In this document: positions 17,132 through 25,384 of the stretch, one piece after another
Numbering within the stretch: the first letter of the stretch is position 1
Layout: every line of letters begins with the position of its first letter
Assembly (NCBI GenBank): GCA_027482185.1
Contig: JAIXWF010000012.1
Span: forward strand, 62,001-126,000
DNA: 64,000 bases
From: Opitutaceae bacterium
Lineage (GTDB): Bacteria > Verrucomicrobiota > Verrucomicrobiia > Opitutales > Opitutaceae
Direction of reading: 5' to 3'
Translations under genes and position numbers: made by a program
The notes under the pieces: model-generated
Seen by the model: only the letters and a program-made list of their open reading frames with translations
Database searches by the model: none
Told to the model about the DNA's origin: nothing

Positions 17132-19024
17132 GTGCCCGATTCGCTCCGGCTGATTGCGCAAGGCGCGCTGCTCCTCGCCGGCCTGCTCGGCCCCGGCGCC
17201 GCGTTGCTGCGCGCGCTGCGCCTGCCGTTCGCGATCGGGCCTGCGTTTCTCGGTTCCGTCGCCGTGCATTATACGACGCTGCTCGCGTTGGTGTTCACCG
17301 GCCTGACGATTTCCCTCGTTTCAATCTCCGCCGGCTTGTCGCTGGCGGCGTTCGCCGCGCTGGCCTATGCGCGTCTGCGCCCGCCCGCCGCACCGGTCGG
17401 CCCCGACTTTAGCGCCCTTGAACCGACGCTACCGGCCTGGCGTCGCCGGCTCGGACCGCTCGGCGATCTCGGGGCCTGGACTCCCCTCTACATTATCTTC
17501 TGGGCCGCGTTGCTCGTGCGGGCGTGGCATCAACCGCTCGCCGGTCCCGACGTCGAGTTCCGCTGGAGCTATCTCGCCGAACAAATGCTGCGGCTCGGCC
17601 ACCTCGACTTCTATCCGCCGCGCCACGCCACCGACTTCCGCGCCTACTTCTGGGCCGAAAGCCTCCCGCCTGGCGCCGCCGCCCTGCACGCCTGGGCCTA
17701 CGCCTGCGCCGGCGGCGTCGGTAAATCCGTCGCCTGGACCGTACCCGCGACCGTGCTCCAACTCTGGACGCTCCACGAATTCCTCTGGCTCGCCGCGCAA
17801 CGCCTCTCGCGCCCGCCCGCCGCCCGCCTCGTCGTGCTCGCCGCCGCCGCCTGTCCCTTGCTGACGTGGTCCGTGTTGCTCGGCCAGGAAACCGGGCTGA
17901 CCGCCCTCGCCGCCGCCGGCATCGTGCTCGGCTTGGCGGCGTGGCAAGCGACGTCGTCGCCCGGCTGGCTGGTCTTCGTCGGCCTCGCCGCGCTCGTCGG
18001 CGCCGCGGCACGCGAATACGGACTCGTGTTTCCGCTCCTTGCCGCCGGCGGATTGTGGCTGGTGCGCGCGCCGCGGATCGGCTGGCTCGCGTGCGGCGTC
18101 CCGCTCTTGCTCGCCGCGTTCTGGCCGCTGCGCACCTGGTTCCTCACCGGCAATCCGTTCTACAGCCTCGCCCTCGGACCGCTGCCCGTGAATCCACGCT
18201 TCATCGCTTGGATCAACCACGATGCCGCCGCCTTCGCCGCGGCGCTCACGTCGTCCGCCGGTTGGCGCGAGCTCGGCCGCTACGCGTTGCAGTACGCACC
18301 GACCGCTTTGCTCGGCGCCATCGTCCTCCTCCCCGCCGCCCTGCGCCGCAATGTCTGGCGCCGCGAAGCGATCGCGTTGCTCGTCGCCGTCGGCGTGATC
18401 GCGCTGCTCTGGGCCGCCTCCGTGCGCTACACGTCCGGCGGGCTCTTCTATTCGCTGCGCGTGCTCGCCCCGGCCCTCGCCCTCGGCGTGCTCGCCCTCG
18501 GTCTCGCCCTCGCGTCCGTGGCGCGGCTCCGCCCCGAGTTTTTCCGCGGCCTGCGCGTCGCGTTGTTCGTGCTCGTGCTCGGCACTTTGCCCGCCTCGCT
18601 GTCGCTCCCGCTCAATCCCGCGCGCACGCCGTGGCGCGAATGGCCCGCCTTCAACGCGATCCGGCACGCGCCCACGGGCATCGCCGACGAGACGGCCGCT
18701 TTGCTGCAACGCCTCGGCTCCGACGGCGCCATCTTGGCGGACGCCCCGGGTTTCCAAACGCGTTTCCTGCCGCTCGGCCGCACCGTCGTCCCGTTGTGGA
18801 GCCCGGATGCGGATTGGCTCTTCGACAATACCTTGTCGGAGGCCGACGTCGTCGCCCGTTGGCGCGCCAGCGGCATCCGCTGGATCGTGATCACGAAGTG
18901 GCAGGCCAACCTCGACTTCTTCAACCGCCACTCCCGCTGGTCCCGCCCGCCGCTGCGTTTGCAACCCGTCGGCGAGACCGCCCAGACCGCGGTCTTCGCG
19001 CTCTCCGCCGCCTCCGCCCCGTAG
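17132..19024 (+). CDS. polytopic membrane protein, GT-C glycosyltransferase-like
   Basis: 630 residues with about 12-14 hydrophobic segments spread over the first ~500 residues, and a soluble C-terminal domain (~510-630) that includes ALLQRLGSDGAILADAPGFQTRFLPLGR and WIVITKWQANLDFF. The overall layout, with long loops carrying acidic and aromatic residues between early membrane segments (PDVEFRWSYLAEQMLRLGHLDFYPPRH), resembles GT-C glycosyltransferases that use polyprenyl-phosphate sugars. I do not recognise a specific family. Start is GTG at 17132 with no Shine-Dalgarno. It lies after a nonad-repeat region and 156 bases before an ABC module; no clear operon partner. Confidence 0.6.
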   Translation: MPDSLRLIAQGALLLAGLLGPGAALLRALRLPFAIGPAFLGSVAVHYTTLLALVFTGLTISLVSISAGLSLAAFAALAYARLRPPAAPVGPDFSALEPTLPAWRRRLGPLGDLGAWTPLYIIFWAALLVRAWHQPLAGPDVEFRWSYLAEQMLRLGHLDFYPPRHATDFRAYFWAESLPPGAAALHAWAYACAGGVGKSVAWTVPATVLQLWTLHEFLWLAAQRLSRPPAARLVVLAAAACPLLTWSVLLGQETGLTALAAAGIVLGLAAWQATSSPGWLVFVGLAALVGAAAREYGLVFPLLAAGGLWLVRAPRIGWLACGVPLLLAAFWPLRTWFLTGNPFYSLALGPLPVNPRFIAWINHDAAAFAAALTSSAGWRELGRYALQYAPTALLGAIVLLPAALRRNVWRREAIALLVAVGVIALLWAASVRYTSGGLFYSLRVLAPALALGVLALGLALASVARLRPEFFRGLRVALFVLVLGTLPASLSLPLNPARTPWREWPAFNAIRHAPTGIADETAALLQRLGSDGAILADAPGFQTRFLPLGRTVVPLWSPDADWLFDNTLSEADVVARWRASGIRWIVITKWQANLDFFNRHSRWSRPPLRLQPVGETAQTAVFALSAASAP

Positions 19025-19108
19025 CCCCGGGCGCTCCCGGAACCCGCCCGGAATCTGCACTTTCCGCTTGCGCTCCGGCGTCGGCCGACATCTTACCGCA
19101 CCTCCCCG

Positions 19109-19148
19109 GGTAGCCGCGGCGGACTTCGTTCCGCCGGCCTGGTCTACC
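19109..19148. repeat. GTAG-led GC-rich hairpin element
   Basis: Starts GTAGCCGCGG, contains a perfect stem CGGCGGA / TCCGCCG around a CTTCGT loop (19117-19136) and ends GGTCTACC, so its ends also pair (GGTAG / CTACC). Similar GTAG-led elements occur at 51715, 55011 and 58221. Confidence 0.5.
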
Positions 19149-19180
19149 CCGCACATCCCTTCACGCTTCGCCAAGTTCCC

Positions 19181-19900
19181 ATGATTGAAGTCAAAGGTCT
19201 GGTCAAAACTTACGGCGCGAAACGCGCGGTCGATGGCGTCACCTTCACGGTGAAACGCGGCGACATCCTCGGCTTCCTCGGCCCCAACGGCGCCGGCAAG
19301 TCGACCACGATGAAAATGATCACGGGCTTCCTCCGCCCCGATGCCGGCACGGCCACGGTCGACGGCGTCGACGTCACCGCGGATCCCGTCCGGGTGAAAC
19401 AGAAACTCGGTTACCTGCCCGAAAGCGCCCCCGCCTACCCCGAGATGACCGTGGAGGAATTCCTCGGCTTCATCGCCGAAGTCCGCGGCTTCCGCGGCGC
19501 CGCCAAGGCCGCGCAGGTCGACCGCGCCGTGCAGCTCACCCACCTCGCGCCGGTGCGGAAACAGACGATCGAAACGCTTTCCAAGGGCTTCAAGCAACGC
19601 GTCGGTTTCGCCCAGGCCCTGCTGCACGATCCCGCGGCGCTGATCCTCGACGAACCGACCGACGGTCTCGATCCGAACCAGAAGAACGAGGTCCGTTCGC
19701 TGATCAAAAACATGTCGGCCGAAAAGGCCGTGATCCTCTCGACGCACATCCTCGAGGAAGTCGACGCGATCTGCAACCGGGTGATCATCATCTCCCGCGG
19801 CAAAGTCGTCGCCGACGAAACCCCCGAGCAGCTGCGCGCCCGCAAACCCGGCGCCCGCCTCGACGAGATCTTCCGCTCCCTGACCCACGGGGACATCTGA
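19181..19900 (+). CDS. GldA-like ABC transporter ATP-binding protein
   Basis: 239-residue cytoplasmic ATPase. Walker A GPNGAGKST (residues ~34-42), Q-loop region GYLPESAPAYPEMTVEEFL, Walker B ALILDEPTDGLDP (~150-162) and the switch His in STHILEEVD (~187). The ABC signature reads LSKGF instead of LSGGQ, a variant seen in drug-export and Gld-type ATPases. The following genes encode a GldF-like permease, a GldG-like protein and a DUF4340 protein, all on the same strand, so this is the energising subunit of that system. Substrate unknown. Confidence 0.92.
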   Translation: MIEVKGLVKTYGAKRAVDGVTFTVKRGDILGFLGPNGAGKSTTMKMITGFLRPDAGTATVDGVDVTADPVRVKQKLGYLPESAPAYPEMTVEEFLGFIAEVRGFRGAAKAAQVDRAVQLTHLAPVRKQTIETLSKGFKQRVGFAQALLHDPAALILDEPTDGLDPNQKNEVRSLIKNMSAEKAVILSTHILEEVDAICNRVIIISRGKVVADETPEQLRARKPGARLDEIFRSLTHGDI

Positions 19901-19908
19901 TCCCGGCC

Positions 19909-20006
19909 GTAGCGAGTAGCGGGCAGCGGGTAGCGGGCATCCGTCACCCGACGCTCGGAATCGGTTTCCGATCCTACTCGCTGCCCGCTCCTCGCTACCC
20001 GCTACC
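19909..20006. repeat. GTAGCGA heptad arrays as inverted arms
   Basis: Left arm 19909-19938 (GTAGCGA GTAGCGG GCAGCGG GTAGCGG) and right arm 19974-20006 (CTACTCG CTGCCCG CTCCTCG CTACCCG CTACC) can pair over about 30 bases. The array starts 9 bases after the ATPase stop and ends 23 bases before the permease ATG. Confidence 0.85.
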
Positions 20007-20029
20007 TTCCGACCTTTCCGTCCCATCCC

Positions 20030-20755
20030 ATGCGTCAAATCACCCCCATCTTCAAACGTGAGTTCCTCGGTTACTTCCGTTCGCCGGTGGCTTACGTTTT
20101 CCTGATCGCGTTCCTCGTCATCTCGGTGTCGCTCGCGTTCTCCCGCTACGGCGGCTTCTTCCGCGCCGGCGTCGCCGGCCTCGAGAGCTACTTCACGTTC
20201 TACCCGTGGCTCTTCATGTTCATCGTGCCCGCCGTCGGCATGCGCCTTTGGTCCGAGGAAAAACGCTCCGGCACCGTCGAGCTGCTCTTCACGCTGCCCG
20301 TCACCACTCTCGAGGCCGTCCTCGGGAAATTCCTCGCCGGCTGGGCCTTCCTCGCCCTCGCCGTCCTCCTCAGTTTCCCGATGGCCCTCACCGTCGGCTA
20401 CCTCGGCGATCCCGATTGGGGTGTCATCGCCACCACCTACCTCGGCGCCGTCCTCATGGCAGGCGCCTACCTCGGCGTCTGCGCCCTCACCTCCGCGCTG
20501 ACGAAGAACCAAGTCATCAGCTTCGTGCTCAGCCTCGGCGTCTGCGCGATCCTGCTGTTCCTCGGCTTCAGCAGCTTCACCGACACCCTCGAGGGCGCGC
20601 TCCCGATGGTCGTCGCCGACGCCCTGTCGAATTTCAGTTTCATCACGCACTTCGACGCCTTCACCAAAGGCATCATCGATCCCAAGGACGTGATCTTCTT
20701 CCTCTCGCTGATGGGCTTCACGCTCTTCCTCAACGTCGTCGCCCTCGAGCGCTAA
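20030..20755 (+). CDS. GldF-like ABC transporter permease
   Basis: 241 residues with six hydrophobic segments typical of ABC-2 permeases. It starts MRQITPIFKREFLGYFRSPVAYVFL, then membrane helices near residues 20-40, 58-78, 100-130, 140-165, 170-190 and 215-238. The cytoplasmic loop after helix 2, RLWSEEKRSGTVELLFTLPVTTLEAVLGKF, is the coupling region characteristic of the GldF/NosY group. It is followed 18 bases later by the GldG-like gene. In Bacteroidota GldAFG was linked to gliding; here a gliding role cannot be assumed. Confidence 0.9.
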   Translation: MRQITPIFKREFLGYFRSPVAYVFLIAFLVISVSLAFSRYGGFFRAGVAGLESYFTFYPWLFMFIVPAVGMRLWSEEKRSGTVELLFTLPVTTLEAVLGKFLAGWAFLALAVLLSFPMALTVGYLGDPDWGVIATTYLGAVLMAGAYLGVCALTSALTKNQVISFVLSLGVCAILLFLGFSSFTDTLEGALPMVVADALSNFSFITHFDAFTKGIIDPKDVIFFLSLMGFTLFLNVVALER

Positions 20756-20773
20756 CCCTTTCCGCTCCCGCCC

Positions 20774-22672
20774 ATGAAAACCGGCAGCAAGTCCCTCGCC
20801 ATCGTCCTCCTCCTGGTCGGACTCGTCCTCGTCAACTACCTGGCCTCGTCGCTGCCCGTGCGCGTCGACGCCACCGCCGAGTCGATCTACTCCCTCTCCG
20901 CCGGCACCAAGACCATGCTCGGCAAGATCGAGGAGCCCGTCTCGATCGACCTCTACTTCACCAAGGACGCCTCCGGCCTCCCCATCGCCTACAAGAACTA
21001 CGCCGCCCGCGTGCAGGAAATGCTGCGGCAATACGTGCGCGCCTCCCGCGGCAAGCTCACGCTCAACGTGATCAACCCGCGCCCCGACACGCCCGAGGAA
21101 GAGCGCGCCACCGCCTCCGGCCTCACGCCCCAGGTCGCCCAACAGGGCGGCGAACAGTTCTTCTTCGGCCTCATCGTCACCCAGGCCGACCAGCAGAAGA
21201 CAATCCCCGCCTTCACGCCCCAGCGCGAACAGTTCCTCGAGTACGATCTCTCCAAGCTGATCTATTCCGTCCAGCAGATCGACAAACGGAAACTCGGCCT
21301 CATCTCCAGCCTCCCGCTCCAGGGCACCAGCCCGCAAGAGATGCAAATGATGATGATGATGCGCCGCCAGCCGCAGCCGTCGCAGATGGTGATCTCGGAA
21401 CTCGAGCAGTCCTTCCAGATCGTCCCCGTCGAGGCCGCCGCCGCCGAACTGCCCTCCGGTCTCGACGTCCTCCTCGTCGCGCACCCGCAGAACGTGTCGC
21501 CGAAACTTCAATACGCCATCGACCAGTTCCTCCTCGCCGGCAAACCCGTCATCGTCGCCGTCGACCCCGCCTCCCAGCACTTCAAGCGCCAGAGCAACCC
21601 GCAGCAGATGATGATGGGCGGCGGGCCGCAGAACGTTTCCTCCGACCTCCCCGTTCTCTTCAAAGCCTACGGCGTCCAGTACGATCCGCAGCAGGTCGTC
21701 GGCGATCTCGAAAACGCCACCCAGGTCCAGACCGGCGCCGGCGGCGTCGCCCGCTACCCGATCTGGCTCAGTCTCCGCGGCAAGGACGCCTTCAACGCCC
21801 AGTCCATGGCCACCGCCCAGCTGAAGTCGGCCATGTTCATCGAGTCCGGCAGCCTCGCGAAACGCGAGGGCGCCGACGTCACCTTCACCCCGCTCGTCGA
21901 AACCTCCGCCCAGGCCGGCACCGTCGCCAGCATGCTGTTGCAGTTCGCGCAGCCCGACGACGTCGCCAAGCAGATCACGCCCAGCGGCAAGAAAACCATT
22001 GCTGCCCTCGTCACCGGCAAACTGAAGTCCGCCTTCCCGGACGGCGCCCCCAAGGACGAACCCAAGCCCGACGCCCCCGCCCCCGCGCCCGAGGCGCCCA
22101 AGGCCAAGGCCGACCACCTCGCCGAATCCAAGACCACCTCGACGCTCTTCGTCATCGCCGACACCGACTGGCTCTTCGACGACTACAGCGTCCGCAAGTT
22201 CAACTTCTTCGGCCAGACCGCCGCCGAGCCGTTCAACGACAACCTCGCCTTCGCCGCCAACACCGTCGAGTTCCTCGGCGGTTCCCAGGACCTCATCTCC
22301 ATCCGCGGCAAGGGCACGTCGCTGCGTCCCTTCGACGTCGTGCGCAAGATGGAGGCCGAGGCCCAGAAGGAGTACCAGACCAAGCTCACCGAACTCGACG
22401 GCCGCCTCCAGCAGGTGCAGACGAAACTCACCGAGCTCCAGGGCAAGAAAGGCGAAGGCAACCGCCTCGTCGCCACGCCCGAACTCGCCAAGGCCATCGA
22501 GGATTTCCAGAAGCAGCAGGCCACCATGCGCGGCGAACGCCGCGAAATCCGCCGCGCCCTCCGCGAGGACATCGACCGGCTCGAAAACCGGCTCCTCGTC
22601 CTGAACCTCCTCTCCACGCCGGTCGCCGTGCTCCTGTTCGGCTTCTGGTTCAGTCGCAACCGGCGCAAGTGA
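20774..22672 (+). CDS. GldG family protein (ABC-type auxiliary, PF09822-like)
   Basis: 632 residues. An N-terminal membrane helix (LAIVLLLVGLVLVNYLASSL, residues ~8-27), then the GldG/IFT52-like region with VDATAESIYSLSAGTKTMLGKIEEPVSIDLYFTK (residues ~32-65), GGEQFFFGLIV and FTPQREQFLEYDLSKLIY. A Met/Gln-rich segment follows near 190-205, an alanine/proline linker near 430-455, a coiled-coil region near 525-605 (EAEAQKEYQTKLTELDGRLQQVQ), and a final membrane helix (LLSTPVAVLLFGFWF) near 612-628. The protein is thus anchored at both ends with a large extracytoplasmic part. Partner of the ATPase and permease upstream and the DUF4340 gene downstream. Confidence 0.9.
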   Translation: MKTGSKSLAIVLLLVGLVLVNYLASSLPVRVDATAESIYSLSAGTKTMLGKIEEPVSIDLYFTKDASGLPIAYKNYAARVQEMLRQYVRASRGKLTLNVINPRPDTPEEERATASGLTPQVAQQGGEQFFFGLIVTQADQQKTIPAFTPQREQFLEYDLSKLIYSVQQIDKRKLGLISSLPLQGTSPQEMQMMMMMRRQPQPSQMVISELEQSFQIVPVEAAAAELPSGLDVLLVAHPQNVSPKLQYAIDQFLLAGKPVIVAVDPASQHFKRQSNPQQMMMGGGPQNVSSDLPVLFKAYGVQYDPQQVVGDLENATQVQTGAGGVARYPIWLSLRGKDAFNAQSMATAQLKSAMFIESGSLAKREGADVTFTPLVETSAQAGTVASMLLQFAQPDDVAKQITPSGKKTIAALVTGKLKSAFPDGAPKDEPKPDAPAPAPEAPKAKADHLAESKTTSTLFVIADTDWLFDDYSVRKFNFFGQTAAEPFNDNLAFAANTVEFLGGSQDLISIRGKGTSLRPFDVVRKMEAEAQKEYQTKLTELDGRLQQVQTKLTELQGKKGEGNRLVATPELAKAIEDFQKQQATMRGERREIRRALREDIDRLENRLLVLNLLSTPVAVLLFGFWFSRNRRK

Positions 22673-22712
22673 GCCGCCGCCGCACCTCCTTCGGCAACCA
22701 CCGTTTCCCACG

Positions 22713-23885
22713 ATGAAACTCAAGACCCTCGTCGTTTCCGTGCTGGTCCTCGCCGCCCTCTCCGTGGCGGTGTTCTTCGCGCGCCGACCCGCCCCGCCGC
22801 CGTCGGCCGATCCGCGGCTCAACCAGCCGCTCGTCGCCCGCGACCTCCTCGAGAAAGCCGCCGGCCTCCGCCTCGCCGACGCCGGCAAAACCGTCGAACT
22901 CGCCCGCAACGCCGACGGCACCTGGAAGGTCGTTTCCTACCACGACTTCCCCGCCGACTTCACCAAGCTCGGCGGCTTCGTCGGCAACCTCACCGAGGCC
23001 AAACTCCAGCGCCTCGTCACCAGCAGCCCCGACCGCATCGCGCGTCTCGAATTCAAGGATACGAAGATCGAGCTGCTCGACGGCGCCGGGAAAGCGCTGT
23101 TCGCCGTGACCCTCGGCAAGAACGCCGACGCCGGCGGCCGCTACGTCCGCTTCGGCGACGAACCCAAGGCCTTCCTCGCCAACCTCAACGCCTGGCTCGA
23201 TGCCGACGCCAAGAACTGGGCCAACGCCGAGTTGCTCAACCTCAAGGCCGACGATGTCGCCAAAATCGAAATTCCGTTTCCCGAAGGCGGCAGCGTGACG
23301 GTCACGCGCGCCAAGAAGGAAGACCCGTGGACCGCCGAAAATTCGCCCGCCAACCAGAAGCTCAAGGCCGACAAGATCGGCCAGATTCTCAACGCCGTCG
23401 GCAACCTGCGCTTCACCGAGACCACCGCCCTCGACGACGCCAACGCCAAGGCCGCCGTCGCGAACCAGCGTCTCTTCAAGATCGAGACCTTCGACAAGAA
23501 GGTCGTCAAAGTCGGCCTCGGCCGTAAGCCCGAGGAAAAGAAACTCAAGGCCCCCGCCGTCGCCGCCGATGGCAAGTCCGGCCCCGCCGCCCTCGGCAGC
23601 GTCGCCGACCTCGCCAAAAAGGACGACGCCAAGAAGGACGACAAGCCGCTCGCCCCCGAATTCGAGACCATCCCCGCCGGCCCGGTCTTCGCCTCGGTCT
23701 CGCACGGCGACGCCGCCGCCCCCGTCAACGCCCTCATGGCCAAGCGCGCCTTCCAAATCGCCGACTACAGCTTCACCAGCCTCCCGCAAAAAGCCGACGA
23801 ACTCTTCGAGCCCGTCCCGCCCCCGGCCCCGGCCGCTCCTGCGCCCGCCGCCCCCGAAGCGAAGCAGCCCGAAACCAAGAAGTAA
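22713..23885 (+). CDS. DUF4340 domain-containing membrane-anchored protein
   Basis: 390 residues, one N-terminal membrane segment (LVVSVLVLAALSVAVFFARRP), then repeated DUF4340-type beta-rich units: an Asp/Phe-rich stretch WKVVSYHDFPADFTKLGGFVGNLTEAKLQRLVTSSPD (residues ~70-106), YVRFGDEPKAFLANLNAWLDADAKNW (~144-170), and KNWANAELLNLKADDVAKIEI. The C-terminus is a lysine-rich then proline/alanine-rich tail. DUF4340 genes routinely close GldA/F/G operons; the molecular function is unknown. A strong terminator at 23911 ends the operon. Confidence 0.88.
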   Translation: MKLKTLVVSVLVLAALSVAVFFARRPAPPPSADPRLNQPLVARDLLEKAAGLRLADAGKTVELARNADGTWKVVSYHDFPADFTKLGGFVGNLTEAKLQRLVTSSPDRIARLEFKDTKIELLDGAGKALFAVTLGKNADAGGRYVRFGDEPKAFLANLNAWLDADAKNWANAELLNLKADDVAKIEIPFPEGGSVTVTRAKKEDPWTAENSPANQKLKADKIGQILNAVGNLRFTETTALDDANAKAAVANQRLFKIETFDKKVVKVGLGRKPEEKKLKAPAVAADGKSGPAALGSVADLAKKDDAKKDDKPLAPEFETIPAGPVFASVSHGDAAAPVNALMAKRAFQIADYSFTSLPQKADELFEPVPPPAPAAPAPAAPEAKQPETKK

Positions 23886-23910
23886 GCGGCGGAGAACTCT
23901 CTCCCTCTCC

Positions 23911-23944
23911 AGGCGCGCCCTCCCCGGCGCGCCTTTTTCTTTCC
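23911..23944 (+). terminator. rho-independent terminator after DUF4340 gene
   Basis: AGGCGCGCC / GGCGCGCCT perfect 9-bp stem around a CTCCCC loop, followed by TTTTTCTTTC. Confidence 0.92.
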
Positions 23945-24079
23945 CGATTTTCGAGACCCACCACCGCGCGGTACCTCCGTTCCGGCGCCAACTTCCCCGG
24001 AATCAAATCCCCGCCTCCGTGATCGTTTCGCACTTCGAATCGCTCCGAAGGAAACCCGCTTTCCCTAACCTCAACCCCA

Positions 24080-24180
24080 CTCTGTGCCGCTCCGCTTTAC
24101 CTCCGTGCCCTCTGTGTCCCACCGCATTTTGCCACCCTAGTCCTGTTCATCTCTTCTCCGCCGTCCTGTCCCTCCTGTCC
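24080..24180. repeat. nonad units and second copy of the 25-base repeat
   Basis: 24080-24119 carries CTCTGTGCC, CTCCGTGCC and CTCTGTGTC units, the inverted orientation of the CACGGAGGT family. 24156-24180 matches 14389-14413 over 25 bases with one mismatch. Confidence 0.65.
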
Positions 24181-24241
24181 CTGCCTTCGTCCGGTTCCGA
24201 CTCCGCGCCCGACCCCGCCCCCGAGTCCGCCCTTTACACGC

Positions 24242-24265
24242 ATCAACACTTCCGTATGCATTGAT
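24242..24265. promoter_or_regulatory. inverted repeat ATCAA-N14-TTGAT upstream of metF
   Basis: Five-base inverted half-sites in an AT-richer stretch; the TTGAT half-site ends 5 bases before the metF ATG. It could be an operator for a methionine-pathway regulator, but the half-sites are short and the assignment is weak. Confidence 0.25.
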
Positions 24266-24270
24266 TTGTT

Positions 24271-25149
24271 ATGTCGCCCGACCGGCCCATCTCCGAACTC
24301 TTCGCGCAAAACCGCCCGTTGCGCTCCCTCGAATTCTTCCCGCCCAAGGACGACGCCGGCGTCGAGGCCCTCCGCGCCACCGCCGCCACGCTCAAGCGCA
24401 TGGCCCCCGATTTCGTCTCCGTCACCTACGGCGCCGGCGGCACCACCCGCGACCGCACCGCCCAGGTCAGCGCCCTGCTGAAACAGGAATTCGGTTTCAC
24501 GGTCATGCCGCACCTCACCTGCGTCGGCCATTCCGGCGCCGAGCTGAGCGACGTCGCCGACCGCATCCACGCCGGCGGTTTCCGCAACATCATGACCCTC
24601 CGCGGCGATCCGCCCAAGGGCGCCACCGAGTTCAAGGTCGCGACCGACGGTCTGCGCAACGCCCACGAACTCGTCACGCTGCTGAAATCCCGCCACGCCG
24701 ATTTCTGCCTCGGCGTCGCCGGCTACCCCGAGAAGCACCCGGAAGCCGCGTCCCTCGACGTCGATCTCACGCACCTGAAGCGCAAGGTCGACGCCGGCGC
24801 CGACTTCATCACCACCCAGCTCTTCTTCGACAACACGGTCTATTACCGCTTCGTCGAACGTTGCCGCGCCGCCGGCATCACCGTGCCGATCGTTCCCGGC
24901 ATCATGCCCGTGCTCACGCTGAAACAGATCCAGCGCTTCACCTCGATGTGCGGCGCCACGCTGCCGAAGCAATTGATCACGCGCCTCGAGGTCGCCGCCG
25001 AAAACGCCGACGTCACCGAAACCATCGGCATCGACTGGGCCCTCACGCAGATCCGCGGCCTCCTCGCCAACGGCGCCCCCGGCTACCACCTCTACATCTT
25101 GAATCGCGCCAAGGGCGCCCTCGCCCTCACCGCCGGCCTAGCGGCGTGA
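24271..25149 (+). CDS. metF: methylenetetrahydrofolate reductase
   Basis: Flavoprotein that reduces 5,10-methylene-THF to 5-methyl-THF for methionine synthesis. 292 residues, family-typical bacterial length, cytoplasmic. Motifs: RSLEFFPPKDDAG (catalytic Glu, residues ~18-30), FVSVTYGAGGTTRDRT (~50-65), HLTCVGHSGAELSDV (~82-96), MTLRGDPPKG (~111-120), GVAGYPEKHPEA, and ADFITTQLFFDNTVYYRFV. ATG at 24271 is chosen at the conserved N-terminus. Likely monocistronic: upstream repeats and a downstream heptad array bound it. Confidence 0.95.
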   Translation: MSPDRPISELFAQNRPLRSLEFFPPKDDAGVEALRATAATLKRMAPDFVSVTYGAGGTTRDRTAQVSALLKQEFGFTVMPHLTCVGHSGAELSDVADRIHAGGFRNIMTLRGDPPKGATEFKVATDGLRNAHELVTLLKSRHADFCLGVAGYPEKHPEAASLDVDLTHLKRKVDAGADFITTQLFFDNTVYYRFVERCRAAGITVPIVPGIMPVLTLKQIQRFTSMCGATLPKQLITRLEVAAENADVTETIGIDWALTQIRGLLANGAPGYHLYILNRAKGALALTAGLAA

Positions 25150-25162
25150 GCCGGGTTCTCTA

Positions 25163-25318
25163 GGTTGAGAGTTGAGGGTTGAGAGATCGAGCCGGCGCAG
25201 GTTCGCAAAACACATCCCGGTTCGCCGCCGCAGATCTCGGCCGGCCCACCGCTCCCGCCGCACGCCGAAGTCCAATCGCTGATCGCTGACCGCTGACGGC
25301 TACCCACTGACCGCTCCC
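25163..25318. repeat. heptad arrays after metF (TTGAGAG and CGCTGAC types)
   Basis: Left block 25163-25185 reads GTTGAGA GTTGAGG GTTGAGA. Right block 25275-25318 reads ATCGCTG ATCGCTG ACCGCTG ACGGCT and ACTGACCGCT. The blocks lie in the metF-to-TPR gap; they are not perfect complements of one another. Confidence 0.6.
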
Positions 25319-25384
25319 CGTCTTCCACCTTTCGCCTTCCGACTTTCCCCTGCCGCGCCCAAGCTCCGCGCCGTGCCCCTCCCC

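Larger units (their letters stand above)
23886..24270. other. 385-base intergenic region before metF
   Basis: No credible gene. In order: a rho-independent terminator, unremarkable sequence, CTCTGTG/CTCCGTG nonad units (24080-24119), the second copy of the 25-base repeat (24156-24180), and an AT-richer stretch with an inverted repeat just before metF. Confidence 0.6.

Noticed and set aside
17429-22921. 1830-codon open frame on the minus strand
   Set aside because: It is antisense to the membrane-protein gene and the ABC operon, which all have clear protein families; the frame is a high-GC shadow with low-complexity Glu/Gly/Arg content.
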